Shown: piece by piece, positions 12,481 through 25,122 of the stretch | Layout of the letters: every line of letters begins with the position of its first letter | Position numbering within the stretch: position 1 is the first letter of the stretch | DNA from: Dipetalonema caudispina | Taxonomy: Eukaryota > Nematoda > Chromadorea > Rhabditida > Onchocercidae | DNA length: 64,000 nucleotides | Direction: 5' to 3' | Assembly (NCBI GenBank): GCA_013365325.1 | Contig: JABVXV010000001.1 | Location: 868,001-932,000 of the forward strand | Notes under the pieces: model-generated | Seen by the model: the letters and a program-made list of their open reading frames with translations, nothing else | Database searches by the model: none | Told to the model about the DNA's origin: nothing | Translations under genes and position numbers: made by a program

Positions 12481-13217
12481 AACGATATTATTGTCTATAA
12501 CCGTAATAAAAACTTTCTCTGAATACTAATTAATTTTTTATGACTACCAAAAGTTTCATTCTTTTTCGTTTATCCCAGCTACTGCAAAAACTGAAAAGAA
12601 ATGTGGAAAATGAGCTCTCTTTAAATTCTTATCAATCTTTGTTGTCTCTTCACTCCACTAAATCTCTCCTCTTCACAACAGACCATCCTCTAATCACCGC
12701 AATTCTCATATCCACAAATATGAACACTCGGGTATAGCTCGCCTTCACTCGTCCCCAACTTAATTATAGAGAGTACGAACCCACTGAATAGAGTCTGTTG
12801 TGCGAAGTTTGCAGTTTGGGAATATGACTGTTGCAGCTGAATTTTTGGGGCTGTCGTATTCGAGAGGTGCGGGTATTCTCCGTCGGTAGGTCAATCCATG
12901 TAGGATTCCCGGTAGTTCGTGTTATATACGGGTGGGATTATCCCACTCGACAAATAGGTTGTCAACATCTTAATAAAGTTATGGACTAGTTTCACTTTGT
13001 GACTATCCTTCCACTTTATATTAGGGATTGTGATTTTATTGGGCATTTTCGGATTTCTTACTTTCTGTTCGCATGATTTTCCTGAAGTACAAGTTAGCTA
13101 TGTGTCTGTGAACTTCTGGAAAGCAGTCGTACTTTCCTTTCCGGGTTTTCTAACTTTTGCGAACTCGGATTGGATATATTAAACTCCCTGATTAAATTTT
13201 CTTTTTTAGACAACAAA
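12481..13217. promoter_or_regulatory. Divergent intergenic region between TCF25 and RPL13
   Basis: The start codons of TCF25 (minus) and RPL13 (plus) face away from each other across 737 bases, so this stretch must contain both promoters. Its right half (about 12750-13200) is less AT-rich than the surrounding spacers, as is common upstream of ribosomal protein genes. No individual factor site can be named from sequence alone. Confidence 0.5.
13202..13217 (+). other. Probable spliced-leader acceptor of RPL13
   Basis: The sequence ttttttag followed by ACAACAAA leads directly into the RPL13 ATG at 13218. A pyrimidine-rich acceptor eight bases before the start codon is the usual layout of a trans-spliced nematode ribosomal protein mRNA. 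A cis-spliced 5' UTR intron would look the same. Confidence 0.6.
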
Positions 13218-14168
13218 ATGGCTCCAAAGGGGAATAATATGATACCGAATGCGCATTTCCATAAGGACTGGCAGAGTCGCGTGCGCACTTGGTTTAATCA
13301 GCCGGCACGGAAGGAGCGTAGACGTCGTAATCGGTATAAGAAAGGTCAACTGATTGCACCTCGTCCCGTTGCGGGTTTATTGAGACCAGCGGTGCGTTGT
13401 CCTAGTATTCGGTATAACAAGAAGGTGAGACTGGGGCGAGGATTTACCTTGGAAGAGCTGAAGGCGGTCGGCATCGGAAAACGAGAAGCTCGTACTATTG
13501 GCATTGCGGTGGATTACCGGCGTACAAATCGGTCGTTAGAATCCTTACAGGTATTCTTCTTTGGATAATTATTTATGTTGAATTTTCTTAGGGACAACTA
13601 GTACTATTAGTTTAAACCAACGTTACATTTTTTTTTCTTGTGGCGCAAATATGACGAATTTGAAGTTCCTCTGGATGCGGCATTTAAATAGCGAATGCTT
13701 TTTTATAAAGTTGAAGTACATAGATAAGTTATTCGCTTAGCCTACTTTCGAGGCACGATTCCATTATTTTCAGCAAAATGTCAAACGTTTAAAGGAATAC
13801 AAATCGAAATTAATATTATTCCCGAAGAAACTAAACGCACCCAAGAAAGGAGATAGTACCGTGAGTGCTCATACATTTATTTTTCTCTTTTCTCGCATGA
13901 GATACATACATCTGGATGATATCGAGTTCACAGAGAGGTTGATTTGCAGGTTGATGAACTCAAGTTAGCTACACAGTTACGTGGAGTTGTCCTACCTGTA
14001 AAGCAGGTTGTTCGTCGCGAGAAGGCCCGTGCAGTGACTGAGGAAGAGAAGAAATTCAAAGTGTACTGTCATTTACGTCGTCTCCGCGCTGATAAACGTT
14101 TGAAAGGTATTCGTGATAAAAAAGCTCGTGAAGTAGCGGAAGAAGGTATTGGTGGTGGTAGACGATAA
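13218..14168 (+). CDS. rpl-13: 60S ribosomal protein L13 (eL13)
   Basis: eL13 is a component of the large ribosomal subunit. Exons 13218-13550, 13774-13860 and 13950-14168 join in phase to 212 residues, the normal eukaryotic length. The start [19 protein letters not shown], the segment [19 protein letters not shown] and [13 protein letters not shown] are family hallmarks, and the C-terminal part is lysine/arginine-rich as expected. Introns are 223 and 89 bases. I looked for a C/D or H/ACA snoRNA in them, because ribosomal protein introns often host these, and saw no convincing box pair. The gene is transcribed away from TCF25 and towards TPPP. The call is essentially certain. Confidence 0.98.
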
Positions 14169-15587
14169 ATAACTTGTTTTCCTTTGAGGACCGCAATTTG
14201 GTTGTATTTTGTTTTATTTTTCGATAAATATTATTGTTACTTTTCTTATCGTACGTTTAAAACATGTGTTTTCTACATTCTACAACTTTATATTAATTTC
14301 TTTTTTTGAAAACTATGAAAGGACTTCAGGATTTGAAGTAATACCTTCTCCTGATATGATATTATCATTAAGATTATATGTAGATCTGCATTGCCTGACA
14401 TAAACACCACATATTTATTTTGCGTTTTTGTTAAAGATTAATGGAGTGCATAGTTAATATATGCAAAGGTTTCGTGGATTCTTCACAGTACCACTGTTAT
14501 ATTATTTAATTTGTTTCATTCTATGCATAGAGACGGTAAATAGTTTGCGGTTATAATTAGTGGCACGCAGTTTCCATATATTTTCCATTTCAATGAAAAT
14601 TTGACTGATAGGAATAGGAATGCCAATCATGAAATAAACAAGACTACTTTCACGTGAACAATTTTCAAGGCATAGAGTTACAAATGATACACAGAAATGC
14701 TAACGGAAACGTGATTTACTGGTTGAGTATGGTTCTTTGCTTTAATTCGGGAAAAGTTTGGAGTTTTTCATGAAAGGATTAGGTGAATATATAGTACACA
14801 ACATATGAGTAGTCGTCAGAGTAATATGTCGCAAACGAAGAACTACAACATTCTGACACAAATTTTACTTTTGAACAGGAGCAAACAAATAGCGAAGAGG
14901 GAAGATATGACTAGAAAATTCGGGAATTTACTATTTACTAAAAATTTGGAAATGGCTTCAGTGAGGATAATGTTATAGCTTTTGCCAGTTGTTTGCTCAT
15001 GCTAAATATTGTAATATCTACTCAAACTATATTAAAAATAACGAGGATCTGTAGGTGAATTCTCTGATTAGAACTAGATTCTACAATGAATTTTGTCCCT
15101 CGACAGTTTGCTTTTTGTGGGAAGTGGGAACCCTCCCATAATGTTTTATATCTCTTAAATTTGTGTTCAAACTACAAAAGTCTTCGTTTGTTGTTTTAGA
15201 TTGTAGATCTAACGTAATGAATTGGATGGGAGCGCTTTTCCTAAATATGAGAATCTTTTTGATACGATCAAATTATAAACATTATTTGCTAATGTGCTAA
15301 ATAGATATATTTTGTCATGACAAATATTTAGATACTTTTCAGTCATGAGGACAGCCAAATATTACGACAACCTTTGCAAGGCATACTTCTTTGTGCAGTG
15401 CAGTTGACTGCAAAAAAAAAAAAATCATCAAAGACTGTCTCAATATCCAGGATCCTCTATCCTGAATTTAATTCAATTTTTGCATGAAATTTCAAAGTTA
15501 CCGTATTTACCGGCAGGTGTTATCATCTAATCAGCTGGCTGCTGATAAAAGGCCCAAGAAATATTTTTTCTCATGAATTGTATGAGA
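14169..15587. other. Convergent spacer between RPL13 and TPPP, no gene seen
   Basis: 1.4 kb of AT-rich sequence holding the 3' ends of two convergent genes. A GATAAATATT stretch about 60 bases after the RPL13 stop may act as its polyadenylation signal. No other feature is supported. Confidence 0.5.
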
Positions 15588-17397
15588 TCATTGAATATTT
15601 TTATGAACTTTATCATAGGTGTCCTTATTCTTATAAGCTGCTACATAACCGGTTTGCTCGACGATATCCTCCCTGCCAAGTTTCCCACGTCCTTTGCCCT
15701 CAGCATCGAAACGTTCCTTATGTGAACCGGTATATTTGGTGTGATCTGTTAGGCGATTGTACACACCATCAGCAGATGCTTTAGCGACACCTTTAAGTGA
15801 CGGAGCTTCTAATTTTGACAATTTTGAAATGATGATATCCAATTCTTCCTGAAATCAAAAAGGATGGAAACATGAAGAGAGGATAGAGCCTGTATGTGTT
15901 AAGATTAAAAACATCGAAAGTGTTGGTGAAATTCATTCTTCGTATAATTTTGGGTAATATAAGCAAACTGATCGACTACTTTCCGTCGGTAACTAAGGAA
16001 ACAGAAAATTTGAGAAATTTCACTATTGATTGGCTTTTAAAATGACGATGTCTAACAAGAGAATTTGGAAAATTGAATTTGATTTCTTCATTTAATTCAT
16101 CTAATAAATTCAAATTTATAATTGAATTTATCTATTGAAAATTAGCATGAGAACCAAAAAAGTAATTTTGAGATCATCCGAGTTTTAAAATAACTTACTT
16201 GTGGATCTTTTTTAGTTGTTCGTGCTCGGTCTTCCGCAACTGCTATTAATACATCTTTTGTCTCGTTGAAATTTGCCTTTTTCTTGGGTCTAAAATTCGC
16301 GAAACAGGTTGAAATTCATAGTTGTTGCAGTACATATAACGGTATTATCAAATTGTTGTGTATACTTGATACAAACATGAACCGAATTTTGATATTTTTG
16401 GTAATTTCAGCTAACAGATGATCTCTGTTGTCTATTAAACATGCAAATATTGCTGATCACTATGAGCTACGGAATTCAAGGGTAATATTTTCGACATGAT
16501 GAAGGCGTATTTTTTACTTGTGGAAGACATAAAGTTAATCTTAAAAAGGTAAGAAAGGTTAAAAGCAGAAGTGAAGGAAATGTCGTGGTCAAAGGTTATG
16601 CAGTTCTGAATGAGAATTCATTCAGATATAAAGAAAGTGGGAGTACTCGTACGAATTTAAGAATCAACAAAGACGCTTCTTCACCCGGTGATCTTGGAGA
16701 AAGCAATTCCGGTCATTGTTGTCGTGATATTTTTGTTATCAATTACTCCACCGTCTTTCAACCATTTATCGAAATTCTTCCCTGTCATTTCTACCGCTGA
16801 TGCATTACCAAATTTCACGAAACCTTCCCATCTGTAATTTAATCGTTAATTAAATTGAGAAAAATGAAAATGACAACAATTTTATTTGAAGTATTTGATA
16901 AAGCTAATAGATAGTAATGAGCGACTAGGTAATAATTCTCTCTGTATATATTAAGTATGGACATATCAAGGTTATACACCGAAAATTTATTTCACTAAGT
17001 AAAAGAGATAAATGATTTTTTAATTTTCTAAATGAAATACTGAATTTTCGATTGGAGAGAGTATTTTCATATGCTCCAAACAGCTGGCTATCAGCAATCA
17101 AAAATCATGAAAAAGCTAAGGAGAATAATTTCTGAAGTTTGAAAAAAATAACATAATCGATAGCAATTGAAATTTAAAATTTTCCAACAAAAATGACGTC
17201 ATTTTTCAAACTTTTTTCCATTTATAAATGCCTTTTAATATCATCTAATGGATTTAATCATCTGCCTTAATGCCACATGCCAAATATATTTGTAAATAAA
17301 ATTAATTTTTATAATGGGCATAAAAAAAACAAAACAATTACCGATGCTTTATTTCTTTTCCATCCCATTTGAATTTGTACTCCTGTTTTTCGGTCAT
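15588..17397 (-). CDS. tppp-1: Tubulin polymerization-promoting protein (TPPP/p25-alpha)
   Basis: TPPP proteins bind and bundle microtubules. Four exons join in phase: 17397-17342, 16831-16685, 16289-16199 and 15848-15588, for 184 residues, within the family range. Residues 20-66 give the p25-alpha core (WEGFVKFGNASAVEMTGKNF, then WLKDGGVIDNKNITTT and GIAFSKITG). The middle exon reads PKKKANFNETKDVLIAVAED. The last exon carries the most conserved block, SADGVYNRLTDHTKYTGSHK and ERFDAEGKGRGK, then GYVAAYKNKDTYDK. Compared with human TPPP1 it lacks the long N-terminal extension and so resembles the short form found in invertebrates. The gene is convergent with RPL13. The start ATG at 17395-17397 is the first in frame after an A-rich leader. 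Confidence 0.95.
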
Positions 17398-17821
17398 GTT
17401 TCTTTCCTTTTTTTTTTTTTTGGTAAAAACCCTAGAAAACTGGGATATCCTAGAAAATGTTGAACTAAAATAAAACGAAACAGCAACAACGAAGTAAAAT
17501 GAAATGAAATGATAATGGAAAGAGCAGCGCAACTATTATTTATGTATATTTTTGGGAAATTCAACAGATACTTGGAAGTAATTGAAATTTCATGGTATGA
17601 AATCAATGGGAATTGTAAAGATCGATAATTGTACCAACATAAGAAATGTGCAAATTGACAATCAAATAAGAGGTGAAATTTAACAAGAAGAATTGTTCAA
17701 TTTTTTATGTTCTTTTTTTTCTTTTTACTGATCAAAATTTTAAATAGATCAAGAAAGAATCTGTTCAATGTCAAATTTTAATCTTTCTTGATTTCCATAG
17801 CATCATTTTATCATTTCTACT

Positions 17822-17848
17822 CTTAAGAAGGAACTTATCCTTCTTAAG
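17822..17848. repeat. Short perfect inverted repeat (hairpin)
   Basis: The arms CTTAAGAAGGA (17822-17832) and TCCTTCTTAAG (17838-17848) are exact reverse complements separated by five bases. It could form an 11-bp stem. There is no flanking evidence for a terminator or a small RNA. Confidence 0.6.
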
Positions 17849-20020
17849 TAAACTTGTTCTTATTTATATGCTTCATTATAATAACAATCATTGTTAATCT
17901 TTCATTTCGTTTCCTATACTATTCCGACAACGAAAATCTCCAAATATAAATATGCGGAAAATCTGATATTACGCACCAAATATACAATGATGCATTTTGA
18001 TTGCTCATTTAAATAGAAGAAGAGAGGTATTCGTTTAGATTATAGGTAAGTTTGGTTGAAACTAACGCTCACTATGTAAATTATTTCTAATTCATAGATG
18101 AGATACGTAAATAAGCATAACTCAAAGTTCAAATTTAACTTCATATAATAATCTCATAGAGAAAAAAGAGGAGAAAGCACTTTTTTTTCCTTTTCATTTA
18201 AAGCAAAAATGAAAGTACACTTTTGTGAATCAATGATAGCATATTATCACAGATGGATGATATGAATCGTTTTTCCTTACTTCGCCTTATAACAACGATA
18301 ATTCTCTCCTAACACTAACAGTTAAAATGAGGAAGGGAAAAAAAAAAACTCAGCCGATCTGGAATAAGTGAAAATTACTGATTTCTTGTGATACTAAAAG
18401 TTTAATGTTAGAGAATAGAAATTATTGATTTCCTTCTGAAACTTCCAAAAAAAAAGAAACTAAAAGCCCTTTTGTAAATTTTGATACATAAATAATTGAA
18501 ATTTCCTTAATTGTATGTTTGAAAGATGAAAAATGAATGAAACGAATAGATTTAAGATGTATGAGAAAAGAAACCATATATAAATTTTCCTTTTCATTGC
18601 AATAATTGATTTCCTGTCCCAGAAAGTAGCTTATCTAAAGTGGCCTCATCTTTATATTAGACAGGGCTTTTTTCCCTTCTCTGTCCAATTATAGATATCT
18701 CGTTACCTATTGTTCGATAAGCTCTCTCAAAAATTTAATTCAACGTTTTTGGAGCTATAAACGGTATCGCTTTTCTAAAAGCTATATTGAAAAATGAAAA
18801 ATGCAAGAAGATAAAGAGTGTAACGGAAGGAATCTTAGAGATTCAGTCTCAAATTATTTATTCGATAGGTTTGGCTTTCCACTTAATATAATATATGATC
18901 CAAAATTCCACCAATCCAAATGGAAACTTCGTCAAACACGATATTTTAAAAAATTTTCACCATTGGAAACATTAAGCCATAAAAACTTCTATTTTCAATG
19001 TCCTTCTGATAAATAATATTATGAGATTTTCATGGTATCAGGTTATTGCGAAATAAATGTTCCAATGACCGAATTAAAAATTCTTTCATACAAAACATAC
19101 CGTATTTGAGCAATTATGGATGTTTGACCTTGAACTTCAAAGTAGTGCTTTCGTAATAACTTCATTTTGTTCCAGCTGTAGTGACAGAATTTGGTATTTA
19201 AGAAATTGAAAATTCATATCAGAAAGTCTATGATAAAGAATAGACCAATCTAGAAGGAAGGAGAAAAATAATATTATGAACTTCTTTAGATTGCAGAAAT
19301 GAATAACTATTCAAATGAAAGGACATAATCGATCAGAAGAAAATGTGAAATAAAAATAAAGAGTGCATTGTCATATAAATTAACTATCAGCAACAATCGT
19401 ATGAAATAGCGTAATTTGAGACATTTAATTTTAGATGAAATTGAAACGCGTTTGTGTGCTTCTTTAAGGAGTACTAATCATAAGGGATTGAATTAAGAGA
19501 TATCGCCAAAGGCCTAATTGAATTACTTATTGCCAGATAGATAATTATAGTAAAAAATGTTGAGGAATATTCATTCAATTTCAATTATTATTTAATTTTT
19601 CTTCAATTTAAAATGAGTCTAAGATGTTTTCTAGATTAGTAAGACTGCATGCAGTATTGAAATGAATAGCAGTACAAAGTTATAGATATTATTTAGACGT
19701 ATAGTGGAACTTACTTTCGACATTATTGCAGTTACGATTTTGAACGCTATATATCCATCCAATTGAAACTATCTTGGTATGACGAAGGATAATTTATCAA
19801 TTACAGACAAATTTCACTGCTATACAAAACAAAAAATCCCTAATGAAGTGGAGAAAGAGAATGAAAGAAAAAAAATGGAAGGAAGTGCAAACAATCAGTG
19901 TTTCGATTGAAATCATATGATAAGGAGAAAATAAATCGAAGGATGAACAAAAGCCTTAAGCGTTTGTCTTATATTTCACTTTTCATATATTGCAATTTCT
20001 TAAATTAAAATTACAGCATA

Positions 20021-20062
20021 CATATATATACATATACACACACATATATATACATATATACG
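20021..20062. repeat. AC/AT microsatellite
   Basis: An alternating purine-pyrimidine run built from atatac/acacac/atatat units. It is a simple sequence repeat in the desert between TPPP and SNIP1. Confidence 0.75.
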
Positions 20063-22364
20063 ATCAAAATGTACTTTGTTCTAGCTAGCCAAATAAGATT
20101 ACGAGACTAGTAGGCTATAATTATCGACCAGTGGCAAATGAAATTTTGAATTCTGCTCCGTTCAAAACATTTAATCATCAAGGAGGAATGTGAATATTTT
20201 CTTAATAAGTATCATAGGATGATGATATATCCATTTGTTACTCATTAATCCTTAGAATGGAAGTTATTCTCTATCATTATCATCTAAATATTATTTTCTC
20301 ATTTTAAGGTTTGCTAAATAGTACCATATCCTAACAGTCTTGTTCATGATTGATTGAACATTCAGAATAGTTCTCCATAATCCAATCTTTAATCAGATTG
20401 TCACTATTACAGGTTAGTATGGTATTTACTTATAATAATTGTGCTTGCAAGGAAAAGACAACCAAATACATATTAAAAGGTAATTTTTGACCAATTTGAA
20501 AAGTACATTTAATTTTTTTGAGAGAAAATAGAGAATGAGAGAGGGAAGCAAGAAGAATAAGCAACAATTAACAATAAATTTGATCAATGCATTTACGAAT
20601 TAGCAGCAGCAAAAGTTCATTACCTTAATGATCTCCGATCACAGTTAATTGCAAATATTAACAATAAAGAAGAAATAATCTACTTTTATCCAAAATTTTT
20701 CTATCCATAAATACCCGTCAAATATCAAAACATGCAAGTTGAAGCTGAAAAAGCAGTAAAATTAAATTATAGGCACAACTAATGTCAATATTTGAGATTT
20801 CGTAGCATGAATAAATTAAGTAAACAAACAATTTCTCTTATAGTTGGACAACAGAGGAGATAAGAGTATGTATAATTCTGCTAATTTCTAGTAGATTGAT
20901 TGCCAAATGAATGAATTTGATGAATTAGCAAAGTTATCTGCCATCCTTTTTTCTTTTTTTTTGCACTCTTTCCTCTATGGAATTTGTCACTAATGTCACC
21001 TCTGAATAAAGTGTACAGGATATCAGTAATGAATGATAAGTAGAAAAATGGTTTGGATGAAAGCCTTTAAAAATTTAGGCTACTCGACAACAAGAGTGCA
21101 GCTAAGAAATGCTGTTAGCATGCATGCATTTCCCAGCTGCTATTTCCATCATTTCAATGGGTGTAAAATTCTTCGCTGCAACGTCAGAGAGTTCCACCCT
21201 ATTGAGGCAGCATAGCTTCAATATTGGAAATCAAGAAATAGCATGGCCATTGAATTGCTTGGCTCATGAACGACAAGCTAGCTACTAATCATAAAGGGAT
21301 TTGTTCTCAATCATACAGCACAATTTAGTTCAGATTTATTTGTGAGGAAGAAATCAACCAGGAAGTTATGTTTGCAAATTTATTACAAACCAAATTGCTT
21401 GCTGAATTTGATCATCACATTTACATTGGGTAATTATCATCATCTTTATTATCCGGGATTTTAGAATAGAGCGGATCAATTATACTTGAAATCTTGATGT
21501 ATCCTGTGATTGGTTGGTGATCGACAAATGAAATCTTTCGCGTTTTCACATGAAGTAGAGAAGAGATTCAATGACAGTAACAAGGAAAGTGTGACAATAA
21601 TAGCGTTGGAAATGGCTTATTCATTTATTCATTTAATCGTTTCACTTATGATTTACATATGATTAATGATTTAGGATCAGTTAATTGTAATTACAGATGA
21701 AGCCAATATATAAATTTTTTTTCTGTGGAATATGAAATTTGTCAGGATCGGAGGATATAACTCCTTGAATGTGATTGGTACAAGCCAAGAGATGATAGGA
21801 AATTGATAAAGTCAAATAAGGGAAAGAAATGTGCATCACTGATATTCCATTTTACTCTTATCTCAATCATATCACGGCGTTCTAATAAACTAATTAGTAA
21901 AGGGAAGGTTGTATCAGAAGAATTAATTCAAAAGCCTAATGAATGCCTTAATTTCTTACCATAAGCCGAAATAACTCCTAATTTGACTTGTGACCTCTTC
22001 TGCGTCTCTTCCCTTTCACCATAATGATGTAAATGAAATCAATAATTTTATTTCAGTTTCTTACAAACACTAATTTGACTCCTTCATTTACTGATAATAT
22101 CAAGTGCTATGAAATTCATTACTTTCATTGCCCCTCACTTCAATTTCGAATATGCAAAAGAATTGCAGACAATAAATAATAAAATAACAAATATTAAACA
22201 CAAATAAATTAAATAAATGATTAAATATATGGGGTAATCAATAAGCGATTAGTTTGCAAAGCTCCATCATTTAACACAGATGTTGTTGTTTGTTGTTATT
22301 GTTGTTGCTAGGGCAGGATTGCAACTGTGTTTTTATCAAAATGCATTAGCTATATTGACAAACC

Positions 22365-22640
22365 AAATGAAAACAGGTAAGATGGATTCCTACCTCCCTA
22401 TCGGGTTTCTAAATGAAAACAGGTAAGATGGATTCCTACCTCCCTATCGGGTTTCTAAATGAAAACAGGTAAGATGGATTCCTACCTCCCTATCGGGTTT
22501 CTAAATGAAAACAGGTAAGATGATTTCCTACCTCCCTATCGGGTATCTAAATGAAAACAGGTAAGATGATTTCCTACCTCCCTATCGGGTATCTAAATGA
22601 AAACCGGCAAGGATAGCTTTCCTTCCTTGTCGAGCAATAT
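22365..22640. repeat. 46-bp minisatellite, five near-identical units plus one diverged unit
   Basis: Units start at 22365, 22411, 22457, 22503 and 22549, exactly 46 bases apart, and a diverged sixth starts at 22595. Each of the first five contains AAATGAAAACAGGTAAGAT and CCTACCTCCCTATCGGGT. Units 1-3 (ATGGATT, GGGTTTCT) and units 4-5 (ATGATTT, GGGTATCT) form two subtypes, so the array grew by copying neighbouring units. The ACAGGTAAGAT core equals a consensus 5' splice site. The short arms AGGTA/TACCT in each unit could pair. In unit 6 the corresponding region (CGGCAAGGA ... TCCTTGTCG) pairs for nine bases with one G-U. No gene is visible on either strand here. Confidence 0.9.
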
Positions 22641-25122
22641 TTGTAATTAAAAAATGTTTCATAAATTAATAGAAATGCTGAAATTTATTGATGAGAAGAA
22701 TTCAGAGACCATGAACAGAAATGTCTCATTGTCGATAATTTTCCCGGGAATAAATACCGCAGGTATCCTAGATGGAATGATACATGTGAAGTGAAAGACT
22801 GATGAGGAAATAACTAAAATAAAAAGTGCAAACTATGTTGTAAAATTTAAAATTTGATTAGTAGGAGGCAAATGGTTAAGATGCCTTTAACTATTTTCTT
22901 GAAACCAAAACAATGTAACACTATGAAGTTAAAATGAGAAATTGGTGCTTCGTTATTTTCGAAAATTAGACAGGGCTAATTATTACAATTTCTCTGCTCT
23001 AGGAAATATTCAATAACATTTGGTTCAACAAATTCAATTTAGCTAATTTTGGCTCCTTTGACTTTTAGTCCGAGCTAATTTCATTTGTGACTTACCCATT
23101 GTGTTAACAATTGGTATAATTTAGCAATCATTTGAGTTAGATCAGATTTTGTCAGAAATTTCGAAAATTTAGAAAATGATAATAATTAAGTTGCTTGTAC
23201 TACAGTAGTTGAAACATTAAAGAGATCTGGAAAAAAAAGAACAAACAAACAAGTTGGATTAGAAAGTGGAAGAGATTGGAGTGAATCATTATTGTAAAAC
23301 TTCTCCGCCATTCCTTTCCTCTTCATTTCACTTTTTCCATCCAATCGATCGTAAATATTTTCCGCTTCGTAAAGCATCTCTGTCTCCAGCGGAATAACGT
23401 TGAAAAGCATGCAGATTTTATCACTCTCCGATTCTTTGATTGATTGCATATTTGCTGGCGCAACAATAAATTCAAAATTAAAACTCGAAAGAAAAAAAAC
23501 TAAAATTTGTACTAAATGAAAATCCTTTTCAAATTATTGAGTTGTAAAGTTACAAACACATGAAGCATCTCAATTGAGTTACCGTTAAGTAACGATAACA
23601 AGAAAAGTTAGATGAAATGGTGAACGAAAGTAAGGTTAAAGGTAAAAAGCAAATAAATTACTAATATAATAAAAGCCATGAGAATTTGGCTGAAAAAAAT
23701 GGAGAAAAGATAGCCTAATGAAGGCCCAATCTACCGAAATATACGTGATATTATTCCCTTTAGCTGGAAAAATTGGAAAATAATCAACTAAATTATTAAA
23801 GTTCAAAGGAGAACATAAAAAGAGTCAAAATTATCAAACCTACAAAATGAGACTATTCTCCAATGTTTACAATGATTATTTCTAAAGTAATTTTTGAAAC
23901 AAGAAGGGTTCACTGTAAGCTTTTTACCATGAAGTGACGATGTTCTTTAATTCTTAAATTATATTCCAATTCAGATAAAACATATACCATCTGGGAATCC
24001 CAACAGAGCTGAAGGAAATCCTACATTACATTACATATCATCTATCACTGATTGTATCTTCGCATGTTTCCGATGTACTCAATCTTTGCTAGCGCCTTTG
24101 TGATAGGCATGAAAAGTGCAATCGCGGGTTCACTTCCAGTAAAATCACGAATCACACATTAGATATCTCGAATTTTAGCTTATCATTGGGGATTTATCAA
24201 CAGATTTTCTTGCTGAATAAAAAATAAACATAAGAAGATATATTTGCAGTAAATATTATTTCAAAGTACATATGTGTGTCATGTATCAAAAGGTAAACTT
24301 TTTTTAACATTCTGTCATTCTAGAAAGCATAACTGAAAAGTTGCTGCCCGTTAAAAAACTACGCGTACTTGTTTCTGAACACTTCAATACCTTATTCCAA
24401 AAAAAGAAAAAAACCAAGATTCAAAACTTTCTGTCCCTTATATCATTTCCTGCAAAACTGATGGAATCCACCAAAAAGTTGAAAATCTCAATCATCTCTT
24501 CGTATGACGAGAAGTAATCCATAGAAACATTAATAATATAAATCGTTTCAGTGGGCTATTAAAAGTACCGTAACTTCACCAACAGCTTTTTTGTTCAATT
24601 GTTGATTGACACCAAAACTATAGCAAAATTCATTCTCTATTCTTTTACGCTCTACGAAAGTAAAAAAGTAAAAGACTTTAAATTTTTGTATTCTCTGCAA
24701 CTTAATTTATTTATTAAAAAGCAAAAACAAGGAAAATAATTGCAAGTTAGCAAAAACATACAGGACAAGCAAAATCAAACAGACCAAGAAGTTTTGGTCA
24801 GAATTCGAATTGTACAACTATTTTTGGGGAAAGTCAAGAAACACACAAATTCTCCACCATTTTTCCACAAAAATACTGTTTGTCTCCACATATTTTAACG
24901 CTGGATTTGTATAAAACGAAAGGAATTTCGATTTCCAGATAAATTTATTGTTCCTGTATATAAATCAACTTCGCAAACTCGTATAATTTTTGAATTGAAA
25001 AAGTTAATTAAAAATTCCATCCTTAAAATCAATGTTTAATTAATCTTTTCTTCGAAATAAACTATTCCAATACGACATTGCAAATTACAATTCAAGCGTT
25101 CAATAAATACGAAACAGCTACA

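Larger units (their letters stand above)
17398..25122. other. 7.7 kb gene desert with minisatellite
   Basis: No gene could be supported between TPPP and SNIP1. The stretch is very AT-rich, with short chance ORFs (for example 18801-19016, 21033-21215, 23186-23449) that lack exon-like borders or family similarity. It holds an ATAC/TATA microsatellite (about 20021-20062), a TTG-rich patch (22281-22312), the 46-bp minisatellite (22365-22640) and a perfect 11-bp inverted repeat at 17822-17848. It also contains the TPPP promoter and the SNIP1 3' UTR. Confidence 0.5.

Noticed and set aside
13551..13949. Possible snoRNA in RPL13 introns
   Set aside because: C-box-like ATGACGA and GGATGAT strings occur, but without a matching D box or terminal stem.
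23186..23449. 87-codon minus-strand ORF in the TPPP-SNIP1 desert
   Set aside because: The first half looks protein-like (LFNVIPLETEMLYEAENIYD), but there is no family match, no supporting exon and no clear splice borders.
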